From assembly GCF_000953825.1 (NCBI RefSeq), contig NZ_BBUL01000078.1:1-64000 (forward strand): a DNA stretch of 64,000 nt, given 5' to 3'. The stretch is from Cellvibrio sp. OA-2007 (lineage in GTDB: Bacteria; Pseudomonadota; Gammaproteobacteria; Pseudomonadales; Cellvibrionaceae). The stretch's first letter is position 1. Each line of letters opens with the position of its first letter. Below, piece by piece: positions 46,100-54,484 of the stretch. The notes below the pieces were generated by a model. That model worked only from the letters and a program-made list of their open reading frames with translations, had not been told where the DNA came from and ran no database searches. The translations under genes were made by a program, and so were the position numbers.

Positions 46100-47042
46100 C
46101 CACTTGATTCATTAGCGCTAAAAATTCGGTGCGTTCACGCTGCAGTGAATGATAAGCCAAGGTTGCAGCGCAATGCTGTTTAAAAATGTTCAGCCGGTCA
46201 TGCTGCTGGTGCAATACTAATGCTTCATTAACAGCGCCAGCCAACGCAGCACTATTGTACTCGGGTATCAGGCAATTTTGCTGGTTGTGGCAAAAACTGC
46301 GATTGCCAACGCAATCCGGCACTATGGTGATATCGGCATAACGCATTGCCTCCAATGCCGGCAAATAAAATCCCTCAGTAGGATTTGGCAACATGACTGC
46401 GATACGGCTCGACGCAAGCAACACCAGTAATTGTTCTCGCGGCAACCACTCGGTCACACAAAAAGAACCTATGTCCTGCTGCGCAAGCCTTGTTTTTAAC
46501 TCTTCCGCCATGTGGGGATTTTTTGGCCCGAAAATAAAAACATCGTGCCGTTTTTGCCGGGGTTCAATTGCGGGGATATCAATGCCATTGGCGATAGTAA
46601 AGACTGGCCCATTTACTTTTCCAGTGCCTGTTATCGCCTTTTCAACCTCAGGTGATACACAAATACGAATGGCGCGCTGCGATAAAAACCTGTGCATTGG
46701 CTGCGCAGGATCTGCATGGCGAACATGTTGGATCAAATTAATTACGGGCTGATTTTCAGGACGCGCTGATGCGAGGTACATCTCCCAATCCATTCCCGCT
46801 AGAAACACATATTCGTAATTGGCTGGACGATAATCAACTAACTGATGCTGGTATTCGGGAAACCATGGATTGCTTTGATTCCAGAGGCTATTCGATGAAA
46901 AGGCAATTACAGGCTTGAAGTTGGAAGACGATTGCAAATGTGCAAAATAGTCCGCGACCTTCTGGTGACCGCCGGTGTATTCCTGAAAGTCGCGGTAGAA
47001 AAGTAGGCGCCCACCACAGCTTGCGAGGCTTGTTCCCTGCAC
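46062..47042 (-). CDS. GT4-like glycosyltransferase
   Basis: 326 residues. The N-terminus FYRDFQEYTGGHQKVADYF has the Gly-Gly-His acceptor loop, and the C-terminal domain has GIDIPAIE, FIFGPKNPH and the donor signature region LPNPTEGFYLPALEAMRYADITIVPD, with the two glutamates seven residues apart. The domain is compact and lacks some usual loops. It starts two bases after the acyltransferase stop and runs into the sulfotransferase gene, so it belongs to one minus-strand operon. Confidence 0.78.
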   Translation of the reverse strand: MQGTSLASCGGRLLFYRDFQEYTGGHQKVADYFAHLQSSSNFKPVIAFSSNSLWNQSNPWFPEYQHQLVDYRPANYEYVFLAGMDWEMYLASARPENQPVINLIQHVRHADPAQPMHRFLSQRAIRICVSPEVEKAITGTGKVNGPVFTIANGIDIPAIEPRQKRHDVFIFGPKNPHMAEELKTRLAQQDIGSFCVTEWLPREQLLVLLASSRIAVMLPNPTEGFYLPALEAMRYADITIVPDCVGNRSFCHNQQNCLIPEYNSAALAGAVNEALVLHQQHDRLNIFKQHCAATLAYHSLQRERTEFLALMNQVDELWASGFSCSV

Positions 47043-47044
47043 AG

Positions 47045-48190
47045 TTAACGCCTCCTCAAAAAAGGTTGCTCAACATAACGATAAGTTAACTGAGAAAAAA
47101 CAATAGTAACTATTAAAACTAGCAATGTTAGCCACTCACCCGTTACATTTATTTTAAGCGCAATCATAATTCGGGTTATTACTTCAAACACGGGCATATG
47201 AAACAAATAGATTCCATATGACAATACCCCTAGGTATTCAACCACTTTCAGCACTGTATATTTTACGGTGCTAGGTTCTCGTTGGGTCTTATCGATTATT
47301 GCTACACACATAACAATCAATGCGATTGAAGGTATTAGCGCATAAGCATTAAAGTAGTTAACTAATCCTTCTGACATTTGCTTTAGTCCAACAGAGCTGC
47401 AATAGATAGTTATCGCAACAAATGCGCTCACCAAAATTACTTTTATGCATTGACGATAACTCAGAAAAAAACTGTGATATCGAGGATTGCTTACAATGAT
47501 TGCGCCAAGACCTCCAAGCAAAAATGCTGGCAGATTATATAGAAAATCAAATCTTGCGTGATAATTCCACTCGCGTCTTGATGCCAAAATCCCTTCGGAA
47601 TTTTTTTCAAATCCAGAAAAGGAATAATTTGCCACAACCAAAAAAAATATTAGTATGATTAAAAAAGCAGCCACATCTCCATAGCGTACAGCTAGCCACT
47701 GCAGAGTAACAAATGCGAACGGAGCAATAGAAAAATAGAACATCTCTACAGGCATGGTCCAGTAGACATGGTTAAATATTATTCCATTCATCGGTTTATA
47801 ATTTTCCACAAACAGAAACAGTTGGAATACTCGCCATGGATGCTCGGCCGCTGCAACCCAAAAAACCAACACACAAATGACAATGGAGAAATAATAAAGC
47901 GGAATAATGCGATAAAGGCGACTGCGATAATAAACAGCAACCCCTTTTAGAGCATAAGCATCATGCCTGTGCGCGATGAACCCAAGCGATACCAAATATC
48001 CACTTAGAGAAAAGAAAACCAATACCGGAATATAACCAAAGGGGTTGAAAAAAGCATTTAACCACTCATTTTCAGCCAAATGAAAAAAAATATTTGCCTG
48101 GAATGGCATATGGCAAAAGACTACAGCGACCGCACTTAGCGCACGCAACACCATTAGATAATCAATTTTAGATTTGCCGCTTTTGTCCAT
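47045..48190 (-). CDS. Acyltransferase-3 family membrane protein (OafA-like)
   Basis: 381 residues with about ten membrane helices. LRALSAVAVVFCHMPFQ carries the conserved Arg and His, VLVFFSLSGYLVSLGFI and YRSRLYRIIPLYYFSI the R-x10-R motif, and SYGIYLFHMPVFEVI the C-terminal H-P-like motif. These proteins move acetyl or other acyl groups onto surface sugars. Codon use is AT-rich compared with the sulfotransferase genes, as in the neighbouring acyltransferase gene. Confidence 0.88.
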   Translation of the reverse strand: MDKSGKSKIDYLMVLRALSAVAVVFCHMPFQANIFFHLAENEWLNAFFNPFGYIPVLVFFSLSGYLVSLGFIAHRHDAYALKGVAVYYRSRLYRIIPLYYFSIVICVLVFWVAAAEHPWRVFQLFLFVENYKPMNGIIFNHVYWTMPVEMFYFSIAPFAFVTLQWLAVRYGDVAAFLIILIFFLVVANYSFSGFEKNSEGILASRREWNYHARFDFLYNLPAFLLGGLGAIIVSNPRYHSFFLSYRQCIKVILVSAFVAITIYCSSVGLKQMSEGLVNYFNAYALIPSIALIVMCVAIIDKTQREPSTVKYTVLKVVEYLGVLSYGIYLFHMPVFEVITRIMIALKINVTGEWLTLLVLIVTIVFSQLTYRYVEQPFLRRR

Positions 48191-48219
48191 TTTTATTGCT
48201 TTCTCACACTAAACCCATA

Positions 48220-49236
48220 CTATGATTCACCTTTTTTTATTCTCTCTCTTACTCTCATTATTGGTTGTTCAATCCACCTAACCACTAACCAAGCAACGAA
48301 AATAATTAAGGGAATGGACACCAACACTAACGTTACATCCCCCCTTGAAATAGTAAAACCAAGATAAGCAATTCCATTCATCGCCAAAAAACCTATTTGA
48401 TAATGAAATAGATAAATGGGGTAGCTCAAGTCACCTATTTTTTTGTCTATATGCTTAAACCAAGCTATTGGCAAAGAGCCACTCACAAGGTAAGAAATGG
48501 TGAGCGCGCAAATAAGATAATTAATGTAGAAGCCAATATCGCGCACATATCCCCCAAGTGATGCAAACCACCAATTAGTAGGAAGAGCGATAAACAGCAA
48601 TATGGGTACATACAAAGCCTTAGGAAAAATAGCCACCGCACGCACCAAAAAATCACGAAAATGATAAATCATTGCACCTGTTGAAAACGGCAGCGATGCA
48701 GCCCATACAGTAAAGTAAATTTCATCCCAACCGTAACTGTTAATTGCTGCAAACAAATGGTACGCAACACTTGATACAAACCATGTTGCAGTAATCGCCT
48801 TATTCCTTGATAGACCTACGCCGATAAGCAAGTAAAAGAATAGCTCAACCGTAAGAGCCCAAGCAGGGGGAGTCAACCTTGGCGACTCAAGCTGAGGAAA
48901 GAAAATAAATGTGTTTCTTAGTGTATCCAAGGTATCTTGAGGTAAATATATATCGGGGTGGAACGCACGCGTTGCAGATGCACTAAAAGTTAAAATTAGA
49001 ATAATTGAGACAAAAGCCGACAACCAATATAGAGGATAAATCCGTAAAAAGCGGTTCAGAAGATAACGCCCAACCCCTTTTACCGAATAACCATAGCTTT
49101 GACTCATAACAGTGGTCATTAGGTAGCCACTAATGCAATAAAAACCAAACACCGCATATGCACCCAGCACGTGAGCACCGGCAAGGTGTTGTGTAACAAC
49201 GAGCAAAGCCAATAGGGTTCTGTAAGCTCCAAGCAT
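48220..49236 (-). CDS. Second stand-alone acyltransferase-3 family protein
   Basis: 338 residues, multi-pass. YRTLLALLVVTQHLAGAH has the catalytic His region, YAVFGFYCISGYLMTTVM the second motif, NRFLRIYPLYWLSAF the Arg motif, and SYPIYLFHYQIGFL the C-terminal motif. It is the first gene of the minus-strand operon that continues to 31.9 kb; the bases 49237-49310 upstream contain its promoter. Different from the 47-kb protein in most of its sequence, so likely with another target sugar. Confidence 0.87.
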   Translation of the reverse strand: MLGAYRTLLALLVVTQHLAGAHVLGAYAVFGFYCISGYLMTTVMSQSYGYSVKGVGRYLLNRFLRIYPLYWLSAFVSIILILTFSASATRAFHPDIYLPQDTLDTLRNTFIFFPQLESPRLTPPAWALTVELFFYLLIGVGLSRNKAITATWFVSSVAYHLFAAINSYGWDEIYFTVWAASLPFSTGAMIYHFRDFLVRAVAIFPKALYVPILLFIALPTNWWFASLGGYVRDIGFYINYLICALTISYLVSGSLPIAWFKHIDKKIGDLSYPIYLFHYQIGFLAMNGIAYLGFTISRGDVTLVLVSIPLIIFVAWLVVRWIEQPIMRVRERIKKGES

Positions 49237-49310
49237 AATCTACCGCTTTATTTTTATACCATTTGATAGCAAACGCTATTTTTGAGAGGCGCATAATTAG
49301 TCGCAAAAAA

Positions 49311-49339
49311 TAAGGGCGCCCGAAGGCGCCCTTATTTTT
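49311..49339 (-). terminator. Strong terminator (works in either direction) after the exported-protein gene
   Basis: A perfect 10-base stem TAAGGGCGCC (49311-49320) and complement (49325-49334) with CGAA loop, with six As before and five Ts after. On the minus strand it closes the exported-protein gene. Confidence 0.9.
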
Positions 49340-49362
49340 AACAACGTTAAATCTATTGTTAA

Positions 49363-50799
49363 TTACTTAACGTCAAGATTTACAGTGTCGTTTGAACCGT
49401 AAGAAACTGAAGTAGTATCAGTTACAACGGTTTGAGTAGCTGCATCAATTACGCTAGCTGGAGCCAAGGCAACGATGGTAGCAGCAGTACGAGTACCACC
49501 AGTCAAGGTTACAACGTCAGAACCTTTCAGAACCAAGGTTTTGCCTTTTGCCAAAGTACCAGTTGCTTTAGTACCAGCAGTTGCAGTTACACCAGCTTCT
49601 GGAGTAAAGGTGATGCTGTAGGTAGTGTCGTTAGAACCACGGTTAACCAAAATCAATTTTTGGTTCAGACCAGCGTTAGTGGTCAAGTATGGAACTTGTG
49701 CAGTAGCACCGTTACGCTTGATATCACCCAATGCAGCAGTAGCAGAAGCAACACCGTATGCATTGTTAGTGATTCCCACTGGAGTGAAGGTCAAAGAGTA
49801 AGAACCAGCACTGATTACGTCAGTGGTGTTAGCAGTAACAATAATGTCATTGCCTGCACCAGCAAGAGTAATACCGGTCAGAGTGCTCAGAGTACCAGTA
49901 GACACTTTGCTAGTTGAAGTAGCATTTACGTCAGCGTTTACACCACCAAAGGTCAACTTGGTAGCAGTAGTAGCTGCATCGGTATCACCGATAAAGCTCA
50001 AATCACCAGTAACTGCCAACTTAGACTTACCAGCGCTTGTGTCCATTACTTGAGCCAAGGTGGTCACAGCGGTACCAGTTGCATCTACAGCACCAGCAGT
50101 CAAAGTAAACTTCACGTTACCGAGAGTTGCAGTAGTGCTAGGACCAGTGAACTTGGTAAATGGAGTTGCCGCGTTTACGTCTGCAGTGGCGCTAGAAGCA
50201 GTGATAGCGGTAGTCAACGCTGGAGCAACGCTGGCAAAAGCGTAGCTATCGGTAGCCAAAGCACCGGTGGTGTTGGTAGCAGAAGCAGCAACAGCAGAAG
50301 GTGAAGTGCTGTAGTGAGCAACAGTCATAGTTGCAGCAGAAGTTGGGCTCAACTGCATGTCAGCCAAATCCAATACAACTGCTTGAGCTTGAGTCATTGC
50401 AGTCACAGCGGTAACGTCAAAAATTACATAAGTGTCACCAGCAGCACCGCCTTGACCAACTTGCACTACGTAATCGGTAGTTACTGTTTTACCAGTCAGA
50501 GACAATGAAGCAGCAGAAACGCCAGTCTTGAACTTAGCACCGCCAGTCAAGTCGATACGAATGAATGCGTGTGAACCTGCAGAAGTACCAAAACCAAGGG
50601 CAAAGGTAGTATCCAACGCAGTAGCGTTAACAAATTGAACCAAGCCGCTGGTCACTTGACCGGTGACAACAGATTCTTTGGCAACAGTGATTGCACCGGT
50701 ACCAGCGCCGCCAGTACCAGCAGTCATATCGATCGCAGCGAATGCTTGTGAAGAGAAGACAGCAGCAATAGCTACGCCTAAAATTTTCTTGGAAACCAT
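49363..50799 (-). CDS. Abundant exported protein, Ala/Thr/Gly/Val-rich, function unknown
   Basis: 478 residues. Signal peptide of 21 residues ending SQAFA. The mature protein has no cysteine and no tryptophan and is dominated by Ala, Thr, Val, Gly and Ser with alternating hydrophobic and small residues, as expected for a beta-rich structural or surface-layer-like protein; some blocks (AFIRIDLTGGAKF, DTYVIFDVTA, LILVNRGSNDTTYSITFTP) look like strands of Ig-like repeats. No PEP-CTERM tail, lipobox or known domain. Codon choice is narrow and uniform and TAGGAG lies seven bases before the ATG, both signs of high expression. It follows gspD on the same strand, 202 bases away, and may be a cargo of that secretion system. 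Confidence 0.85.
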   Translation of the reverse strand: MVSKKILGVAIAAVFSSQAFAAIDMTAGTGGAGTGAITVAKESVVTGQVTSGLVQFVNATALDTTFALGFGTSAGSHAFIRIDLTGGAKFKTGVSAASLSLTGKTVTTDYVVQVGQGGAAGDTYVIFDVTAVTAMTQAQAVVLDLADMQLSPTSAATMTVAHYSTSPSAVAASATNTTGALATDSYAFASVAPALTTAITASSATADVNAATPFTKFTGPSTTATLGNVKFTLTAGAVDATGTAVTTLAQVMDTSAGKSKLAVTGDLSFIGDTDAATTATKLTFGGVNADVNATSTSKVSTGTLSTLTGITLAGAGNDIIVTANTTDVISAGSYSLTFTPVGITNNAYGVASATAALGDIKRNGATAQVPYLTTNAGLNQKLILVNRGSNDTTYSITFTPEAGVTATAGTKATGTLAKGKTLVLKGSDVVTLTGGTRTAATIVALAPASVIDAATQTVVTDTTSVSYGSNDTVNLDVK

Positions 50800-50828
50800 A
50801 TGGTTTAACTCCTATTTCATGAATTTAT

Positions 50829-50842
50829 AATCAACGTTGATT
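50829..50842. promoter_or_regulatory. Palindrome in the leader of the exported-protein gene
   Basis: A perfect 14-base palindrome (AATCAACGTTGATT) about 30 bases before the start codon, just after the predicted start site of the sigma-54-like promoter. It could be a regulator site; nothing identifies the protein. Confidence 0.35.
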
Positions 50843-50867
50843 TTGATTGGTCTTGGTTCCTTGGGTC

Positions 50868-50883
50868 TGCAAGAGCAATCCCA
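50868..50883 (-). promoter_or_regulatory. Sigma-54-like promoter candidate
   Basis: On the minus strand TGGGATTGCTCTTGCA matches the -24/-12 consensus at GG and GC with the exact ten-base spacing, and also at the A, the second TT and the final A. The -12 GC lies 69 bases before the ATG of the exported protein. Confidence 0.45.
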
Positions 50884-50903
50884 CGATTTAAAGACCGCCC
50901 AAG

Positions 50904-50931
50904 AATATACTGCATCAAACCTATAGATCAA
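50904..50931 (-). promoter_or_regulatory. Sigma-70-like promoter candidate
   Basis: On the minus strand TTGATC (50931-50926) and TATATT (50909-50904) are 16 bases apart. It would give a leader of about 100 bases and competes with the sigma-54-like reading of the same region. Confidence 0.4.
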
Positions 50932-51000
50932 GCCTAAGTTATTAAAAGCCAACCCTTTTGCGCGGTTTTGGATTTAAATCACGCCGATTTTGATTAGAGC

Positions 51001-53184
51001 TTAATCATTCTGAACGGTATCTGAACCGAGCGCATCCAATTCTTCTGGCTGCTGAAATGCCTGTTGGATGCTTTTTGTCACTGCCTGCCCCTCTTCAGGG
51101 CTATTTATGACATAAGGAATAATCATTACCATAAGCTCGGTTCGGGCTGATGAATTGCTGTCAGCACGAAAAAGCCGCCCAAGTATAGGCATTTTTCCTA
51201 GCCATGGAACCCCTACATCGCCCAATGACTTAGAACTGGAGATCAAACCACCGATTAAAATCGAGCCACCATCTTGAAGCGTGACGGTTGTCTGGATTTT
51301 GCGGTTGAAGATACTAGGGGAGTCGATACCGCTACTCTCGTTCGGCTGCGCTTCGCTGAGCTCTTGATCTATCTCAATATCAACATGGCCAGATGCATGA
51401 ACCACTGGCGAGACAGTTAAACGTACGCCTGTTTTTCGGTTGGTAATGCTCGGAGGAACGACTAAGCCACCGGTAGTGACACCACTGGACGAACTCAAGG
51501 TTGGAATTTCTGTACCTACATCTATAGTGGCCTGTTGGCCGCTCTTCACCATTAGGCGCGGACGCGAGCGAATTTCGGCGCGCTTGTTTTCATAAAATAG
51601 ATTGAGCATCGCACGGGTTTCTCCCGCACTATCCAAGGTTGCACTTAAACCTGAGGAGCCAATCCCCATACCACCCAAGGTGCCCAACACTGAACCGTAT
51701 ACTTTGCCACCGACTTTTTGCGATCCGTTGGCGACAAACTCAAAACCCGTCTGCTCTTTGTCATTCAGGGTAACTTCTGCCAATAAGACCTCAATGAGAA
51801 CCGATGGAGCGGCTTTGTCCAGAGTTTGAATTACCGGGAGCATATCGAGCCATGCCTGACCACTCCCTTTGAAGATAATAGTATTGCGGTTAGTATCCAC
51901 CACAAAGTTACCACCATTGACCCGCGCGCTCGCACCTTGAGCACCAGAGCCTTGCTGCCCGGAGTTTTGTGACCCAGAGTTACTGGTTACATCGGAAATC
52001 GCACTACCGGAATCCACTCCACCAGAACGGGTATTACTGGTGCTTCCGCCATTTTCAAAGCTGTTAAGCAGTTCAACAATATGCGCTGCATCCGTATTAC
52101 GCACTTCGTAAGTGAAGATTCCTTGATCAATACTCATTTGTTGGCGGCGATCCAGCACCTCCACCCAGTCACGAACATGGTTAATTATTTGCTGTGTTGA
52201 GGCGAAAACAACCAGTTGATTAGTGCCGGCTAATGGAATCAATATAATTGAGCCCAACTGTGAATTCATTTGCGCATCATAACCCTCAGCATTAAGCACC
52301 TGCTGGAGGTTTCTGCTGAGCGCATCAACCTTGACGTAAGCAGGCTCAATACTGGCTGAAAATTTGCCGCGCATCATTGGCTGATCAAGCACTTCTATTA
52401 TTGCAAGCGCTTGATTCACCAAGTCTGGCTTACCTTTAAGCAGGACTGCATTACGACTCGAGTCTTCATTAACTTGTATATCTTTCCCTGTTAATGCATC
52501 ACGCACCCAACTAGCCACTTTGGAATTGGTAACCACCTTCAAAGGTACAAACATAAAAATTGGGCGATGCGATTGAGGCACTTCCGGCAAGGTACGACCA
52601 CTTACCAACAAAGGCGTCTCACCTAGAGTAATGTTTTTATCGATTACAAAGCTCAACACATCACCTTGCTGTGAAATCGCTACGCCGTAAGTATTCAGAG
52701 TGCGTGCCGCCACACGAAACAACTCTTCAGGCGGAACAGCCTCTATTAAACGCAAAGTGACCAGATCCTCTTGCTTCTCTATTTGTGGATCGAGCGTGAA
52801 CGACAAACCTAACTGCTCACCAAAGACCTCATTAATAAAGACAGGCAGTGGCATGTTGTGATAATTGCCAGCGATGGGCGCACCTTTCAAACCCAGTGAC
52901 AACTCTTGCGCCTGTGCGTCTGCAGTGGTTCTACCAAAAGTGACTGATGGCCCCGCTTTAATTTTGGTTTGGGGTGTCACTTGCTGAGATTGCGGCTGGC
53001 TAGCGATAGTATTGAATTCTCTAGGCTCACGCAGTGGATCGATTCCTGCCAGTTCCCGCCCCTTTTCTGCAGCAGTAGGTGTGTGCCAGAAAGTACTGCA
53101 GCCGCTAAGCGCCATGAGCACACTGAGCGAGATGACAGTTTTCAAGCTAACTATTGGGAGCGAACAGGTACTAAAGCTGAACAT
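51001..53184 (-). CDS. gspD: Type II secretion secretin (GspD), lipoprotein form
   Basis: ATG 53184 with GGGAAG eight bases upstream starts a lipoprotein signal (VISLSVLMALSGC); upstream frame to 53292 looks noncoding. The 727-residue product has an N0 domain (PLPVFINEVFGEQLGLSFTLDP), N1-N3 domains (VPLKVVTNSKVASWVRDAL; VKVDALSRNLQQVL; YEVRNTDAAHIVELL), a Ser/Gly/Asn-rich linker in N3, and the secretin core (VLIEVLLAEVTLNDKEQTGFEF, LTVSPVVHASGHVDIEIDQELS, GGSILIGGLISSS, PWLGKMPILGRLF). A lipidated secretin can reach the outer membrane with or without a pilotin. Last gene of the operon. Confidence 0.93.
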   Translation of the reverse strand: MFSFSTCSLPIVSLKTVISLSVLMALSGCSTFWHTPTAAEKGRELAGIDPLREPREFNTIASQPQSQQVTPQTKIKAGPSVTFGRTTADAQAQELSLGLKGAPIAGNYHNMPLPVFINEVFGEQLGLSFTLDPQIEKQEDLVTLRLIEAVPPEELFRVAARTLNTYGVAISQQGDVLSFVIDKNITLGETPLLVSGRTLPEVPQSHRPIFMFVPLKVVTNSKVASWVRDALTGKDIQVNEDSSRNAVLLKGKPDLVNQALAIIEVLDQPMMRGKFSASIEPAYVKVDALSRNLQQVLNAEGYDAQMNSQLGSIILIPLAGTNQLVVFASTQQIINHVRDWVEVLDRRQQMSIDQGIFTYEVRNTDAAHIVELLNSFENGGSTSNTRSGGVDSGSAISDVTSNSGSQNSGQQGSGAQGASARVNGGNFVVDTNRNTIIFKGSGQAWLDMLPVIQTLDKAAPSVLIEVLLAEVTLNDKEQTGFEFVANGSQKVGGKVYGSVLGTLGGMGIGSSGLSATLDSAGETRAMLNLFYENKRAEIRSRPRLMVKSGQQATIDVGTEIPTLSSSSGVTTGGLVVPPSITNRKTGVRLTVSPVVHASGHVDIEIDQELSEAQPNESSGIDSPSIFNRKIQTTVTLQDGGSILIGGLISSSKSLGDVGVPWLGKMPILGRLFRADSNSSARTELMVMIIPYVINSPEEGQAVTKSIQQAFQQPEELDALGSDTVQND

Positions 53185-53273
53185 TATGATGACTTCCCGA
53201 CTTGCGATGATGTTGGACTTTAATGGGCGGGTAGTTTGATTAACTAAGTGACGGCGCGCAAGGCTTGTGTGAA

Positions 53274-53347
53274 AACCTATGGATCCCCGCAAGCGGGGAT
53301 GACGACTACTTACTAAACGCAGATTGCCGCAGGTGGGGATGGCGACT
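53274..53347. repeat. Intergenic palindromic repeat, copy 2 (partial)
   Basis: Between gspD and the GspC/N-like gene. AACCTATGGATCCCCGC and GCGGGGATGACGAC form the same hairpin as in copies 1 and 3; a degenerate second version (GCCGCAGGTGGGGATGGCGAC) follows. Confidence 0.75.
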
Positions 53348-53352
53348 GACTG

Positions 53353-53877
53353 TTATTTGGCTTTGGGTTGATACATCTTGAGGGTTTGGGTTTCATTGCC
53401 CTGTTGGATTTCAACCTGATTGTGGCTGATGTGTTTGACAACCCAATCGCCGACCAATGTATCGCCCTCAGTTAATTGGCGAATGGCAGGCTTAGTGGTG
53501 CTGCCGGCAGGGGCAATAAGAGGAAGAAATAGTGCGTAGGTTTTATCACCTTTCGCGACCAGACCTGTCAGGCGCAGACTTTCAGGTTTACCTTCCAAGG
53601 CTTTGAGTGGATCTTCCGCTGGTGCGGCAGCAATGGCGGCACCTGCTTCAGTAAACCAGCGCGGTTTCTGCGACACAACTATAAATTGCGCCGCTGCGTC
53701 GTCGGTCTGGGGAAGAACCGAGGCTTGCCATTCGTTCTCTGTGGCGCTGCGTTGATCTGAGAAGCCCAACAATACCCAGAGCAGACCCACCACAAAACCC
53801 ACCGCTAGTGCACTTGCAATCAGTTGATAGAGTTTTTGTTCGTGTTGCGGTAAGTGTGCAAAGTTAAGGCGCAGCAT
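53353..53877 (-). CDS. GspC/XpsN-like inner-membrane protein of the T2SS
   Basis: From ATG 53877, which has GGAGG six bases upstream, the protein is 174 residues. One N-terminal helix (ALAVGFVVGLLWVLLG) is followed by a low-complexity linker and an HR-like beta domain (LRLTGLVAKGDKTYALF, LTEGDTLVGDWVVKHI, VEIQQGNETQTLKMY). GspC proteins use this domain to bind the secretin; no PDZ domain follows, as in the XpsN-type proteins. Its place between M and D matches xpsN. Short proteins of this kind are poorly conserved, so the name is by domain pattern and position. Confidence 0.72.
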   Translation of the reverse strand: MLRLNFAHLPQHEQKLYQLIASALAVGFVVGLLWVLLGFSDQRSATENEWQASVLPQTDDAAAQFIVVSQKPRWFTEAGAAIAAAPAEDPLKALEGKPESLRLTGLVAKGDKTYALFLPLIAPAGSTTKPAIRQLTEGDTLVGDWVVKHISHNQVEIQQGNETQTLKMYQPKAK

Positions 53878-54484
53878 TGGTTGCCTCCGCGGTGTCATCG
53901 GCGGTGGAGAAATAAGCTGTTACCAGCAAGCTGAGTTGGCCAGCGCGTTGCGGGCTGTAGGCAAAACGCTCAACCAGAAGCGCGCGCCTATCTTCCGCCA
54001 TAGCGCGCATCAGCGGGTCAATCTGCGCCACATCAATCATCGCCGACACATCGGCACTGACTTTTAATAGGGTTTCACCACCCAGCACGAGTGTTTCTGT
54101 AGGAGCGAGGCGCAAGCGCAAGCCATCAACATTGTAATTGGCCATTAATTGGCGCAGATAATTTTGTAAATCTGCTTCGGCCAAGCCGGGGGTTTTGGCT
54201 TTCCACAGCCGCTGGCTGAGCTGCTGGGCCACTTCGGTTTCTGCCGCCTCACGCTCTGGCCACTCAGTTTCAGATTTAAGCTGCTGCAGTTTGACCGCAG
54301 TGCGTTGCAATTGGTTGATGCCCTGCTGCTGTTCTGCGCGCCATTCGCCCAGACTAAGCGCAAAGTAAATGAGGAAGATATAGAGCACACCCCAGAGCAT
54401 CCAACGAAGCCTTGGGTTGGCATTGGCTTGTTGCTGGAATTGCAGCCAGTGAGGCAGAAGAGCTTTGTGCAGATTCTCAAACAT
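53864..54484 (-). CDS. gspM: GspM-like inner-membrane protein
   Basis: 206 residues with a short cytoplasmic N-terminus, one helix (MLWGVLYIFLIYFALSL), a coiled-coil stretch (INQLQRTAVKLQQLKSE) and a ferredoxin-like periplasmic domain (LQNYLRQLMANYNVDGLRLRLAP). This is the GspM layout; sequence itself is weakly conserved in the family. It overlaps the L gene by eight bases and the next gene by fourteen. It recruits GspL and the rest of the inner-membrane platform. Confidence 0.75.
   Translation of the reverse strand: MFENLHKALLPHWLQFQQQANANPRLRWMLWGVLYIFLIYFALSLGEWRAEQQQGINQLQRTAVKLQQLKSETEWPEREAAETEVAQQLSQRLWKAKTPGLAEADLQNYLRQLMANYNVDGLRLRLAPTETLVLGGETLLKVSADVSAMIDVAQIDPLMRAMAEDRRALLVERFAYSPQRAGQLSLLVTAYFSTADDTAEATNAAP

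Noticed and set aside
49432-50304. Several plus-strand open frames, Ser- or Val-rich, opposite the exported-protein gene
   Set aside because: They are antisense shadows caused by the very uniform codon use of the real gene, with no ribosome binding sites.
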